A stretch of 64,000 nt of DNA from Pseudoips prasinana (GCA_951640165.1 OX621260.1:24322001-24386000); one strand, 5' to 3'. Positions 30,605-41,759 are shown, counted from the stretch's first letter. Notes: generated by a model from the letters alone, not told the origin. Translations and numbers: made by a program.

Positions 30605-30775
30605 TCTTTATCATTATATCAATTGAAAGATTACCTCTGCTGGTCAAAGGCCTCCCCCATAGATCTTCACATAGCCGGTCTTACGGTACCTGCATCCATT
30701 CGATTCCAGCGACCCTCACACGATCATCGATCCACCTTATAGGGGGACCTGGTTCCCCAAGCTGCGTCTTCCGGT
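30605..30775 (-). repeat. RTE LINE 3' end, degenerate
   Basis: ctctgctggtcaaaggcctc ccccatagatcttcacatag ccggtcttacggtacctgca, then cgaccctcacacgatcatcg and tgcgtcttccggtt: the inverse RTE C-terminal region with many changes. Confidence 0.6.
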
Positions 30776-30779
30776 TTAA

Positions 30780-30978
30780 ATATAGACTACGCCTGCTTGA
30801 TGAAATGCATGCCTGTGTCATGGGGTACTTTACAAACATAAAATTGACGGACACCAAGTACATCCAGATTCAGAACAACTATTTATGGGTCACACAAATA
30901 GTTGGGCTGCGCGGGGAGCAAACCCGGAGTACGAGTAGCGAGGCAACAGCCTTAACCTATGCGCCACACGTGCAGTCA
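30780..30978 (-). repeat. SINE3 copy
   Basis: gtcatggggtactttacaaa, agaacaactatttatgggtc acacaaatagtt, inverse B box gagcaaacccgg, and head aacctatgcgccacacgtgc agtca. Confidence 0.7.
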
Positions 30979-31011
30979 CTATCGATTATATTACCGTGTA
31001 AGACTACTTCG

Positions 31012-31385
31012 TTGGTCTAGCGGTAGCGTGTTCAACCGCAGAAAAATAAGGTCCTGGGTTCAAAACCTGGGTCGGGCCAAAAAGTGATTTTGGGATTTTT
31101 TCATAAAAAGAAATTTCTCAGTATCAACCTGAAGTCTGGAAGTTGGCGGTATTACACCCCCGTGCCTCGGAGAGCACGTAAAGCCGTCGGTCCTGTGCCT
31201 GATCTCTTTCCGGTCGTGTCTCTAGTCGTCCCATCGGATCATGAGAGTAATGGAATAGAAAGTGCCCCTGTGTTTGCGCACACACTTGTGCACTATAATA
31301 TGTCCTGCGCAATTGGCTAATCTCCATTGAGAATGGCCGCCGTGGCTGAAATTCGGCCGGGAAGACATCATCATCATCATCATTA
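31012..31385 (+). repeat. SINE2 copy, nearly full length
   Basis: acttcgttggtctagcggta gcgtgttcaaccgcaga, B box ggttcaaaacc, ttggcggtattacacccccg, gtcgtcccatcggatcatga gag, atggccgccgtggctgaaat and ggaagacatcatcatcatca. Best copy for a consensus. Confidence 0.85.
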
Positions 31386-31397
31386 CCGTGTAAACCA

Positions 31398-32127
31398 ACT
31401 ACTGCTTCATTGAAATAAATATTTCTATTACTAAATTTAATCCGTCTAATGCTACTAATATTATTAATACTAAAAGTTTGAGAGTATGGATAGATGTATG
31501 GATGTTTGTTACTCTTTCACGCAAAAAATACCGAACTGATTTTGATGAAACTTTGTAGTACTACTGCTTTATTGAAATAAATATTTCTATTACTAAATTT
31601 AATCCGTCTAATGCTACTAATATTATTAATACTAAAAGTTTGTGAGTATGGATAGATGTATGGATGTTTGTTACTCTTTCACGCAAAAAATACCGAACTG
31701 ATTTTGATGAAACTTTGTAGTACTACTGCTTTATTGAAATAAATATTTCTATTACTAAATTTAATCCGTCTAATGCTACTAATATTATTAATACTAAAAG
31801 TTTGAGAGTATGGATAGATGTATGGATGTTTGTTACTCTTCCACGCAAAAAATACCGAACTGATTTTGATGAAACTTTGTAGTACTACTGCTTTATTGAA
31901 ATAAATATTTCTATTACTAAATTTAATCCGTCTAATGCTACTAATATTATTAATACTAAAAGTTTGAGAGTATGGATAGATGTATGGATGTTTGTTACTC
32001 TTTCACGCAAAAAATACCGAACTGATTTTGATGAAACTTTGTAGTAATATAGCTAACATATATACATATAACACATAAAATTTAATTTATCATATTTAAC
32101 GCGGTAAAAACCGCGGGGTACAGCTAG
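31398..32127 (+). mobile_element. Helitron with its 5' part amplified in four 162-bp units
   Basis: Four near-identical 162-bp units occupy 31398-32046 (tgaaataaatatttctatta recurs at 31411, 31573, 31735 and 31897). Each contains tctaatgctactaatattat, a Helitron 5'-end-like motif, and ctttcacgcaaaaaataccg. The last unit runs into the single 3' end, cgcggtaaaaaccgcggggt acagctag at 32127. Only about two substitutions distinguish the units, so the expansion is young. Confidence 0.75.
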
Positions 32128-33129
32128 TCATTAAATAAAGGTCAAAGTGGGATAAGAGATCGTCTAGACTTGAAGCATGGTATATTTTATTTTGTTATTA
32201 CAAATGGTTTATCGTGTTTCGGTACTAATTATAGTACTTAATTTAACCCAGACCGACCTTTAGTTTAACGATCGTTCATATACACAGCTAATTATGTTGT
32301 GGTATAATTTAGTAACATTGTATTTAGATGTAAATTTAAGATTAAAATTATAAATACGCTGTTCACACAAACATTACAACTGATTTAGGAACCAAATTGA
32401 TTAATTGGATTTGATTTAATGATCTTTTTTTGTTTTTTTTTTTATTCAGTTTTACGGCTCTGGCTTCTTCGGCCTTATGAGCCTTCCGTAAAATATATTT
32501 TTATTTCATTTATTTCGTCTAAAGTCCGACACAGTCAAGTCATACTTAGTCCTTGTCGTACCCCAGTAAAGCAGTGAAGACTTTACTAGAGGCTAATATG
32601 GAGTTTTAGAATCAACACAGAAAATCGCAATTCGCGGCAATATGGCACTTTCCTCCACTTGTGTACGTTGTCCATGATGTTATGTCTAAAAATCCACCAT
32701 ATTTACACATAAAAACTTGAATTTACACCAGTTTTTTGAAAATGAAACAATGCCCTGATGCATGATGTCTATTTCCGCGTTGGCGCCAAAACTCCCTTTT
32801 AATGATCATTTGCCATAATGTTGCCATAAGAACTCTACGAATATTATAAATACTTGGGTGGTAAATCCTACTCAATTTCAACCTATAAATTTAGCTGTGC
32901 ATAGTGCATATACGTACGTTTATGTTACCGCTACAAGATCACCCTGCAATGACAACACTAATCAGATATTAGACACACACATAGGGTTCGCAATAGTAAC
33001 CCTTCAAATCAGCCTATAACCTAGCTAGGAGATCATTCGGCCACCTAAATGTAGATATAAAAGAATAATCAATAATGCAACGAAAAAACCAATGCACTGG
33101 CTAGGAAGGTATCTGAAAGTCAGTTCTGT
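32128..33129. other. No recognisable gene
   Basis: AT-rich in the first 300 bp. A stretch at 32440-32500 (agttttacggctctggcttc, ggccttatgagccttccgta) has short inverse parts but no known identity. No domain-bearing frame. Confidence 0.35.
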
Positions 33130-33584
33130 GGACCAGAACCGTGCGTAGGGATTCCTCCAAATGTAATAACAGCAATCTTTAAAAATGAATCCACAGCTAA
33201 ACACTATCAAATGTGGACCAAAATCAAGGAATTAAAACACTCAAAGTAACTCATAAAAGGAGTAGACAAAAGCTGGTCCAAAAAGCTTTGGAAGTACAGC
33301 AGAAACCAGCTACTATCAGTGTAGCAGTATTCCCTGGCCACTAAGGCACCAACTATCACCTACACAAACTGGGACTGTCGAATGCAGCATTGTTTAATTT
33401 TCTTCCCTGTAGGGAAGAAAATGAAACAATGCTGCATATAATATGCAAATGCGATGCATTGGCAAGACACAGAATGGTTATCCTGGAGCTAGCATATCTA
33501 GAACCAGGAGACTACAAGGATCTACCCCTAAGAAGCGTACTGGATTATGTGCAAACTTCATTCAGGGCTCTAGGGATAGAATAA
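33130..33584 (+). pseudogene. LINE RNase H / C-terminal zinc-finger relic
   Basis: One frame, with stops, gives GPEPCVGIPPNVITAIFKNE, STAKHYQMWTKIKELKHSK stop, KSWSKKLWKYSRNQLLSV stop, AVFPGH stop, GTNYHLHKLGL. A second frame then gives CREENETMLHIICKCDALAR HR to RSVLDYVQTSFRALGIE and stop. The order GPEP, W...., LTGH-like, N.HLHK.GL and C..E.ET..HI.C.C.AL is that of the RNase H domain and zinc finger of I/R1-type LINEs. Several stops and a frame change show that it is dead. Confidence 0.65.
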
Positions 33585-33591
33585 AAACCAG

Positions 33592-33965
33592 TGGGGGATA
33601 GTAAGTGGCGTCTCTATGTGTTCTCTACCGCATTTAATTGTTTGAGCTTATACCTGCCGCCACATTCCGCCACAGACCCTCACGCCAAAAGTGGAAATTT
33701 CATCCCTATCATTTGGATGAATGGTCATCTACCACTGTGCGCTTCACAAGAAACTTTTTGCCGCGCGCTACCACTCTGTGAAATCAATTGGCTGCGGAGG
33801 TATTTCCGATCTGGTATGACATGGCAACCTTCAAGAAGCGAGCCTATTCTTTTCTTAAAGGCCGGCAACGCACTTGCAGCTCCTCAGGTGTTGCGAGTGT
33901 TCATGGGCGGCGGTGATCACTTGCCATCAGGTGACCCACTTGCTCGTTTGCCATCCTATTATTAA
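33592..33965 (+). pseudogene. LINE 3' end (coda) fragment
   Basis: Parallel to 6476-6810: ggaaatttcatccctatc, gcttcacaagaaactttttg, tggtatgacatggcaacctt caagaagcg, ttaaaggccggcaacgcact and gggcggcggtgatcacttgc. Frames are broken, but SLKGRQ-like and MTWQPS pieces can be read. Confidence 0.55.
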
Positions 33966-34460
33966 AAAAAATGAAAGTACAAAAGATCCTGAAGAGTCGA
34001 AGTGCTGTACGCAAGTACACCCCAACAAAGATAAGATAAGATAATCAATAATAATATAATCAGTAAGTTACTTAACTAAAATAATAAAAAATCCCGTCTT
34101 TTAATTAATATTTATTGCGACTATTATTATTCATCTTTCTTTGATCTTTCACGTGCAACTGTGAACACATCAGTCGGCCATGTTTCTAGAGTACAAAGCC
34201 GATGGGAAACACCTACATCCTACGAAAGGGTGTTACCATTGAAAGCCTAAATTTCATCTTTTTTTTTTATTTATAGACCAAACACTAAAGATACATATTA
34301 TAAATAAAAATAATAATAGTAACACAAAAACCTCTTGGGCTTGTGCGTGCTACTTTTGTAGTCCGTTGTGTAGCTGACAAACATACTTAATAGCTAGGTT
34401 CCACTTATATACTTATCTAAGGTACTTAACATTACAATTCACAAAATCTAGGTAGGTATT
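33966..34460. other. No recognisable feature
   Basis: AT-rich spacer. A T-run with ttatagaccaaacactaaag near 34260 may start a minus-strand retroelement tail. Confidence 0.35.
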
Positions 34461-34461
34461 A

Positions 34462-34518
34462 TACAGTTCGCAATTGTAAAGTACATATATTCGTATGTAC
34501 GTTACAATTGCGAACTAT
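34462..34518. repeat. Inverted repeat
   Basis: Arms acagttcgcaattgtaaagt acatat and the inverse of atgtacgttacaattgcgaa ct, with two or three mismatches and a loop of about six bases. A likely snap-back or a small MITE. Confidence 0.6.
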
Positions 34519-34825
34519 AGTATGCTTTTTAATTTATATTTAATGTTACTTATACTAATATTGTCGCGTAGGGAGGTAGGTAAATCTGCCGTTGGTTATC
34601 ATTAATTGCTTAACGCAGAACGCCTCCCCTAGATTGGTAGAGGTTGCTGGTGCGTGAACCGCTGGACGATTAAATTTATGATTTCCCATTTATGAGAACA
34701 ATAATAAAAAAATATCGTGGGTAGGAATCGATTCCACGACATTTCATTCAGGAAAAAAAACAGGCCTGTTGAAAAATTAAATATAAATCAAACATATAGG
34801 TATGCAATTTAAATTAAAAAAAAAG
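34519..34825. other. Spacer with SINE-like tail
   Basis: gggtaggaatcgattccacg ac at about 34720-34742 resembles a minus-strand tRNA-SINE B box like that at 9600. No gene. Confidence 0.35.
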
Positions 34826-35010
34826 GGTTTTATTCACGTAGACTTTAAAAAAGCGCTTGTAAATAGTCAGAACATGTTCGTAGTAATATATCATTAATTT
34901 ATAATTATTTCTAGGTACATATAGATATTTAGGTACACGGATTGTAGGAAATAATTTACAATTAGATATATTTTATAACAATAACGATATTTAGCTAACT
35001 TAAATTAAGT
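34826..35010 (-). repeat. LINE-A 3' end
   Basis: gggttttattcacgtagact ttaaaaaagcgcttgtaaat agtcagaacatgttcg: the inverse of the LINE-A terminus, 5'-truncated. Confidence 0.7.
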
Positions 35011-35464
35011 TATTGTCAAAGATCGTGTGAAGGTTTAATTATCTAGATTTTAAATTTTAGCTATATTTTTAATACATATTGTCTGAATGGTTCTGTCTAT
35101 ATTAAGGTACGAATTAAATGTTAATTAGGTAAGTACCTAAGCTCACCCCCTAATACAATACTCACAAACTTTTCAATAACAAATTATAATGTCTTGATAT
35201 GTATGACAAAAATTCAAATAACAGCTTTATTGGCAAATGTCCTTATGAACGACAAATTTTATAGGTAAAATCATTCAAAGGAAAATAAATTAAGTAGGAA
35301 TGTGCAGACTTATTGCCTTTTAAGTATCATTAATTTCGGTAATTTGGCTGCTATAAGCTTTCATTCGGTATCTAATGATGAGATCAAGAATATTATTTTC
35401 ATATAATTTCAGCTTTCATATAAGTATCCTCAACCGGCGAGCATATTTGAAGAATTAATGACAG
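35011..35464. other. No recognisable feature
   Basis: AT-rich sequence without a shared repeat or coding signal. Confidence 0.35.
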
Positions 35465-35572
35465 TAAACGAGGCAAAAGAGGTTCACAAAGACCGTGAAT
35501 AATTGAAATTCGTTGTCTCTGCCTACCACTCTGGGAAACAGGCGTGAGTCTATGTATGTATGTATGTATGAG
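35465..35572 (+). repeat. LINE 3' end with (tatg)n tail
   Basis: gacagtaaacgaggcaaaag, aagaccgtgaataattgaaa ttcgttgtctctgcctacca and ctctgggaaacaggcgtgag tctatgtatgtatg. It is the plus-strand counterpart of the end at 20056-20400. Confidence 0.6.
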
Positions 35573-35590
35573 TATCAATACAAATGTATG

Positions 35591-35850
35591 ACTTCGAAGT
35601 TGGTCTAGCGGTAGAGTGTTCAACCGCAGAGGTCCTGGGTAGAAAACCAGGTCGGGTCAAAAATAAATTTCTCAGTATCTGAATCAGCCCAAAGTGTTGG
35701 GAGTTGGCGGTATTACACTCTCGTGCTTCGTAGATCACGTAAAGCCGTCGGTCCTGTACCTGACATCTGTCGTGTCACTAGTCATCCCATCGAATAATGA
35801 GAGTGATGGAATAGAAAGTGCCCCTGTGGTTGCGCAGACAACCGCGCCCC
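35591..35850 (+). repeat. SINE2 copy, 3'-truncated
   Basis: gaagttggtctagcggtaga gtgttcaaccgcagaggtcc, gggagttggcggtattacac, tcacgtaaagccgtcggtcc and gagagtgatggaatagaaag. Stops after gtggttgcgcagaca. Confidence 0.75.
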
Positions 35851-35924
35851 GTATAGTATCCAGAGAACTTATCTACATACATTTCTTAATACATACATAT
35901 TATAGATTCGTTGCTGTGTGGGTG

Positions 35925-36135
35925 ACGGCGACAAATATCAGAATATCATCACCCCATCTCACCCCTCCCACCTGAGGGAATATCTATCAAAGGACGGGTA
36001 GCAACTTCATTCTGAGTAAGTATATATAAATGACCTATGACCATCTGTCTACAATCACCAACCCGTCTGCGAAGCGAGGCGATTATGGCATATTGCCGCC
36101 CAAGAGAATTCTTGGGGGAGTCTTTTGTCTAGCAG
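35925..36135 (+). repeat. LINE/SINE 3' end with RTE-type tail
   Basis: tgacggcgacaaatatcaga, cctgagggaatatctatc, caccaacccgtctgcgaagc gaggcgattatggcatattg and gtcttttgtctagcagtaga c. Same order as 1558-1765. Confidence 0.6.
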
Positions 36136-36300
36136 TAGACTTCAAATCAAATCAAATCAAATCTTTATTTGCTCAAATATGGTACATAAGATCTTAATGA
36201 AAAGGTTATAATCCAACATATTCTGACCTGAGGTCGTGCAAATATACGAGTACATATATGTAGTTTAGAAACTTAATCTAATTATAAATTAATCTAACTT
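36136..36300 (-). repeat. LINE 3' tail with (aaatc)n
   Basis: caaatcaaatcaaatcttta tttgctcaaatatggtacat aag: a minus-strand retroelement end abutting the preceding tail. Confidence 0.45.
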
Positions 36301-36715
36301 ATATCCCTCTCAACTTCCACTCGCCTCGCCTGATCGCATATTACGTAACGCTCTTGTCACGCATTTACCTGCTTACTCCTTAAAATAAATCGCTACCGTG
36401 AATGAGGTAGTCAAAAACTCGCTTCGAAAAACTTTTTTGAGATACGTACAATGAACATCGTAACACTATCTTCGTAATAGATACTTGAGTCGTCCAAAAT
36501 TAGTAACAGAATCCAGTAAAAAACCCATTTCGCCGTAACCCAGTAGTCGGCATACCATCCCTTATCTCGTAGAAGCAGTAACCCTTTCGCTTGGTCGGCT
36601 TTTACTGCTCAAGTGGAATGATAAGCGGGCGATACATTTTATGTATTTCTTTTATTGCCGTCCCACAGCTGCGATAGCTACGCATGCAAACATGGATATA
36701 AATCTTTTAGCTCAT
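36301..36715. other. No recognisable feature
   Basis: Spacer. No domain-bearing frame or shared repeat recognised. Confidence 0.35.
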
Positions 36716-37060
36716 ACATGGCGTGTAGATGCTTGCTTTTCACGCCGGTCGTGAGTTTGATTCCCATCCAGGGCCGATCACCGTAGCCTAGTTGGTAGTG
36801 ATCCTGCCTATGAAGCTGGTGGTCCTGGGTTCGAATCCCGGTAAGTGCAAATATTTGTGTGATGAGCACGAATATTTGTTTCTGAGTCATGGATGTTTTC
36901 TATGTATATAGGTATTTATCTATCTATATAAGTATGTATATCGTCGCCTGGTACCCATAGTACAAGCTTTGCTTAGTTTGTAGCTAGGAAGATCTGTGTG
37001 ACATTGTCCCCAGATATTATTTGTGTGCATGAACGAAGTTAGACTTAAACTAGATAATTA
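36716..37060 (+). repeat. SINE4 split by a SINE1
   Basis: atggcgtgtagatgcttgct tttcacgccgg, gtttgattcccatccagggc cgat, then the SINE1, then atttgtgtgcatgaacga. Joining the two sides restores the gatatttgtg.g.atgaa order of SINE4. Confidence 0.65.
36779..37018 (+). repeat. SINE1 copy inserted in SINE4
   Basis: caccgtagcctagttggtag to tgacattgtccccagatatt. Full length, with gcctatgaagctgg in the anticodon region. Confidence 0.85.
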
Positions 37061-37285
37061 AACATAATCTCTTGACAATAACTTGATACGAGCTAACTAA
37101 ATATCATTTCGTAATAAAATAAATTTTATAAATGTTTTCATACAAGATGTACCTAAATATCTATGTTACTAGAAATAATATCTAATGTATACAACTATAT
37201 TACTACAAACATGTTCTGACTATTTACAAGCGCTTTTTTAAAGTCTACGTGAATAAAAACCTTTTTTATTTTATTTATTATTTAT
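37061..37285 (+). repeat. LINE-A 3' end
   Basis: aacataatctcttgacaata, gtacctaaatatctatgtta ctagaaataat, aaacatgttctgactattta caagcgc and aataaaaaccttttttattt. Longest LINE-A end in the window with no readable protein. Confidence 0.7.
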
Positions 37286-37383
37286 TTTATTTTATTTTAA
37301 AAAAACATGTCTGTTTGTCTTGATTCTAGGTGTTTGTATGTATATAACTATGTATTTACAAAAGAAAAGTAGTATATTTAATA

Positions 37384-37510
37384 CTAGCTGTGTCCCGCGG
37401 CTTTTACCCGCGTCAAATTTTATAAATTACCACAGCTCCGGGGGAGGAGGTGATAGCGTAATAATATGTAGCCTAAAAAGAACCCAGTACCACACAAATC
37501 TAATAATTTG
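37384..37510 (-). mobile_element. Helitron 3' fragment, second subtype
   Basis: ctagctgtgtcccgcggctt ttacccgcg, accacagctccgggggagga ggtgatagcgtaataatatg tagcc: the inverse of the 3' half seen at 14331-14651. Confidence 0.65.
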
Positions 37511-38207
37511 ACGCAAAAACATAATTTATAATTTGAATTTGAATATGGTTACGAAGAGTGGTTTTTTGTGTTTAAAATATATGTCGTCTACTCTTAAATT
37601 CCCAAGTGAAAAGAAACAAGAACACATTATAACTTTAACATCACATAAAGATGACAAGTTTTGGGTCCAATCGCAGTTATAAAACTTTGTTTATGATACA
37701 CTTTAAGCTATTAAGTTTTGAGACAACATCTTCGTCTCAGCAGCATTAGCATCTGGTTAGGCCTTTTTGCCCGGTCGCGAGTTCGATTTCCGCATTCTGG
37801 CATGGAGGTTATTCCCTCAATTAACCTGACACCGCTGCTCTCCGAGCTTTCAGAGCTGGTCTAACCAGTATATATTCTGTTTAAATAATATGTATGATAA
37901 TCAGTGCAGGTATTCTGAAACCTAATATTACTGATAATTGGTCTAATCGGCACGTTAGAACAGATACCATTGTACCTATTGGGAACTAAGAGTATTTACT
38001 GGTTGCCTATTGGACTCCAAGTCTAACAATAGTCACTTGATTTTTCGCGTAGCTTAGATATAGATAAAAAACAGAGATAAAAGACACCGAAGTCGAAGAA
38101 CTAAATCAGTAATTTTATACCACTTAATATGACCCACCTGACGGTGATAGCATGCTATTAACATGCCTTGCGGACTTTACAATACACTTCCATGATGACC
38201 TTAGGCG
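37511..38207. other. No recognisable gene
   Basis: Unassigned. A tRNA-like stretch around 37745-37810 (agcattagcatctggttagg, ggtcgcgagttcgatttccg) looks like a SINE head of another family. Confidence 0.35.
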
Positions 38208-38435
38208 ACCTTTCCTACACCCATGAGCACAACAATGTTTAAGAGAGGTAGGGCATAGCGTTTATTTGCTAGGACGCCAGAGCTCATTGGGGTGGGGGGA
38301 AGGGTCAGCAACACTTGTTTGCTGACTGTTAAAGGCCGGCAACGCAATCCGCGACACCTCTGGTGTTGCGAGTGTCTATGGGCGGCAGAGATCACTTACC
38401 ATCAGGTGACCCACTTACTCGTTTGTCGCCCTATA
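38208..38435 (+). repeat. LINE coda-type 3' repeat
   Basis: acgccagagctcattggggt, aagggtcagcaacacttgtt tgctgac, taaaggccggcaacgcaatc, tggtgttgcgagtgtctatg ggcggc and aggtgacccacttactcg. Inverse copy at 45640-45780; parts are shared with 6476 and 33592. Confidence 0.6.
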
Positions 38436-38565
38436 ATATAAAAAAAGAAAAAATAAAAATGTCCCAATACTGTTATAATCTGGACCGTATTGTGCAATGT
38501 TCATCCCTATTTGAGGAGTTCATAGATCGAAAAATTGTTACTATCTGTCACTAAAATAAATATCT

Positions 38566-39140
38566 TGGGACAACTAACACACTGCCATCTGATCCCAAAT
38601 CTAGGCAGAGCCTGTATTATGACAACCAGACAACTGATAAACATACTTATATATTTCTAAATACATACATATTATAAATAAATAACACCCAGACACAGAA
38701 CACATAATTTATTTTTATTTATTTTAAAACTTTTGCACATGAAAGTACACAGGCGGACTTAATGCCGTAGGTATTCTCTACCAGTCAACCTTAGGGTTAT
38801 GCAGAGAAATACAAGGTAGGTGCACATTAAACGTCTTGTGTGGATTATCAGTGTAAAAATATATAATTATGAATAATTACATACAATACATAAATAAAAA
38901 CTATACTAGACTAAAATATATTTGTAAATAAATATACCTAGAGAACAATTAACGATAGAAGAGAGTGCTATTGACCAGATTCTGCCAAAATTTTTTTGTA
39001 ATGTGTTCGCGCATTTTCTTTTTAAAAGAAAAACGACTCTTTGCTCATAATCGTGCTCATCACACAAAGATTTATCCTGGGTAGAGATGGAACCTACGAT
39101 CTCTTGTTTAGTTCTTAGGGTTATTAATCACTAGAGCAAT
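38566..39140 (-). repeat. SINE4-related SINE split by a LINE end
   Basis: Left part: gacaactaacacactgccat ctgatcccaaatctaggcag agcc to cacccagacacagaacaca. Right part: cgtgctcatcacacaaagat ttatcctgggtagagatgg and an inverse tRNA head. The insert is 38709-39045, with CATAAT on both sides. Confidence 0.55.
38709..39045 (-). mobile_element. 5'-truncated LINE 3' end
   Basis: The left end ttatttttatttattttaaa is the A-rich tail (minus strand AATAAA). Next come cttttgcacatgaaagtaca and ggcggacttaatgccgtagg tattctctaccagtcaacct tagg, a 3' untranslated region common in insect LINEs. CATAAT flanks both sides, a plausible target duplication. Confidence 0.6.
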
Positions 39141-39267
39141 AGGTCAGTCTTAAAGTTCCACAGTTCTGTTCTTCAGAGCTTCTCAGCGCCACGTGTCAAT
39201 TTGAAAGTAGAGCTTTTACCTCTAAACTCAGTACGATTCCACACCTAAAGAATTCTAGTACATTTTT

Positions 39268-39882
39268 AGGATTCCGTAGCCAAATGGCACATAAACGGAA
39301 CCCTTATGGATTCGTTATGTCTGTCTGTCTGTCCGTCCGTATGTCACAGCCACTTTTTCCTGAAACTATAAGAGCTGTACTGTTTAAACTTGGTAAGTGG
39401 ATGTATTCGGTGAACCGCATTAAGATTTTTACACAAAAATAGAAAATCAACAACAATTTTGGGAGGTCCCCATACATAGAACTGAAACTCAATTTTTTTT
39501 TCATCGTACCCATACATTTGGTGTGTCTTATGTGTCTATGGATAGGTCTCCAAAAATTATATTGAGGTTTCTAATATATTTTTTTTCTAAAATGAAAGTT
39601 TGCGCGAGAGACACTTCCAAAGTGGTAAAATGAGTGTCCCCCCCCCCCCCCCCCCCTGTAACTTCTATAATAAGAGGATGATAAAACAAAAAAGTATATG
39701 ATGTACATTAATTACCATGCAAACTAACAACGAAAATTGGTTTGAACAAGATCTAGAAAGTAGTTTTTTTTTAATACGTCATAAATCGTAAACCGCAATT
39801 TGCTTTCATTTAATCAACTGAAATACTTGTTGCTACGGAACCCTTCATGGGCGAGTCCGACTCGCACTTGGCCGGTTTTTTA
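39268..39882 (+). mobile_element. MITE-B, full-length copy
   Basis: aggattccgtagccaaatgg to ctacggaacccttcatgggc gagtccgactcgcacttggc cgg plus a T run. It includes a run of about 19 C near 39639. A 69-codon minus-strand frame inside is incidental. Confidence 0.7.
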
Positions 39883-40590
39883 TAATTTTAATATTTCCAA
39901 ACGCAGTATTTGTATGTATTATATCAACCTCTGTAACAAGTAATGGCCCTTGACATTTCATTCAAAGCAAGCAAATAAAATGCCTTTTACAAAATTGTGA
40001 TATTTTTAAACAATATTTATACACTTATAACATATGCGTATGAAATGCAATGACTGTAAAAATTCATCTACCACATCCCAAATATTAGTTTGCTTACCTT
40101 TGTCGGCAGAAGTATTTTTTTAATTGCTTAAATTGAAATGGACGATGTTTTTACATTCCACGCACTTTCACAAAATATACACTGCGTTATACATACTCCC
40201 AAATTTTTACGGTCGGCAAATTCACAAAGTGCTTTTCATTTAACAGACCCGGCTACGATCAAACAATTTCATATTATTTTTTCACATTTTTTACCATAAA
40301 AATGAATCTAGAAGCCAGCCCTCGCAATCTTCAAAAAACAAAAAAGCTTCGATGTATATTCACAAAATAAATTGATTGATTGAATAAAAATTCAATCTTC
40401 CCCATTTACAGTACCTTACTTATTAGTTATTACGACTGGTCTGTTAGTATAGTAATTTGTGACCTTGACTACTTAGCCTAAGTCTTGAGTTCAATCTCCG
40501 CTCTTTATGAGGTCTGCAGAGAGACTGTTTTTTAAGACAACTTAGTAACGAAAATAATTAAATGAAAAGTACAACTGCAACGAAGCTTAG
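39883..40590. other. No recognisable gene
   Basis: AT-rich. The end at about 40370-40540 contains tgaataaaaattcaatctt and a tRNA-like piece, but no family is assigned. Confidence 0.35.
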
Positions 40591-40733
40591 GTACAGACGC
40601 CAGCTACCCCAATCTGTCACATTTCTTTTTTAGATTTTCAAATTTATCACAGAAACATAAGGTTCACTTTCAATTGGAGAAATTTAACAGATTGGGTTTA
40701 CTTGATGTGCTGGCGTTGTACAGACGCTAGACG
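40591..40733. mobile_element. MITE-A copy plus a partial second end
   Basis: gtacagacgccagctacccc (with a small deletion) to ttgatgtgctggcgttgtac. A second partial terminus, gtacagacgctagacg, follows at once, suggesting two adjacent or nested insertions. Confidence 0.65.
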
Positions 40734-40829
40734 TTAATATAAATACTACATGAATAACTACATACTACAATATTAATATATAATATAGGTGTATTCATAT
40801 AATAAATAATATACATACAAACATTACAG

Positions 40830-40975
40830 TGGCGTCGATAACAGTATTTTTTAAACGGGCTCCAAGTCTTAGCCATGCTGATTTCCGGAGGTAGCGCATT
40901 CCAAAGAAGTTCAGATTGTACGAAAAACGAAGAATGGAGAAAGTTAGTCGAATGTATCAACCACCCTTCTATATA
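40830..40975 (-). pseudogene. LINE C-terminal coda fragment
   Basis: The minus frame reads LIHSTNFLHSSFFVQSELLW then NALPPEISMAKTWSPFKKYC YR. The W-NALP-eI ... FK pattern is the LINE coda after the reverse transcriptase. The rest of the protein is absent. Confidence 0.55.
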
Positions 40976-41258
40976 ATAGGTTGTAAGCCTATTTTAGATA
41001 ATGGTACTTAAACATTTTTTCGTCTGAACGAACATAAAAGGTTTATTTATAATAATAATAATAATTGCACTTTATTGCGTCAAATAACGTAATGAATTAA
41101 TTAACATACAGCCAAAACATCATATTATTACATATTTAAAAAACAAAGAACTAAAAATCTACGACTATATACCAACTACGTAGCGAACTATTTCTTAAGA
41201 TGTAAATCTTTACAAATATTCAAAGTCTGCAAGTGTCAGTATCGGTAGGAAATAAGTT
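40976..41258. other. Spacer with an (ata)n tract
   Basis: ataataataataattgcact ttattgcgtc near 41050 looks like a minus-strand LINE tail. Otherwise unassigned. Confidence 0.35.
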
Positions 41259-41454
41259 ATCGACGAATATAGGTAGTATTTAAAGTCGTCAAGTAGTCGA
41301 TTGTTTGCTTGGCAGTGTGCGACGAGGGGTTGTCGTGGTGAAGGAGGATTCTACTGCGAGGTCGTTTCTCCCGAACTTTTTCTAAGACAAGTGGCAAAGA
41401 ATTGTTAGTAACTCTGCAGTTACTGTTTTTGGATCCTCTAAAACAAAATGACAA
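41257..41454 (-). pseudogene. mariner transposase fragment
   Basis: The minus frame shows NSLPLVLEKVREKRPRSRIL LHHDNPSSHTAKQTIDYLT. This is the region around the second catalytic Asp of mariner transposases (HHDN.SSHTA). Neither the helix-turn-helix N-terminus nor the third Asp is found nearby, and the flanks are unalignable. A dead relic of about 60 residues. Confidence 0.65.
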
Positions 41455-41759
41455 ATGAATATAATACTTACACGAAGTTCTTATCGTGTCGATGGTAAGA
41501 ATTAGATTTTATCTTCCCAAAATTGGGCAACGCTGATCGCTTTGGCTGAAGCGTCATACAAGTCCTGAAAAATGTGCCATACTTTGGGGTGACACGCCGC
41601 ACTCGCCGATGGTAAGAAGGTTAACTTACGCAATGATATTGGCAAACAGTTCCATTTCCAAAATTGGAACTTATTTTTTTATTATTTCGTTTATAAGTGG
41701 CCAGTTCTAAAAATTTTAGTGTGTTACTTCACCGGAAAAACGTTGCCTTTGCCTTCGGA
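41455..41759. other. No recognisable feature
   Basis: Some duplicated short motifs (gatggtaagaa at 41492 and 41609; ccaaaattg.gcaac) suggest decayed repeat sequence, family unknown. Confidence 0.35.
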
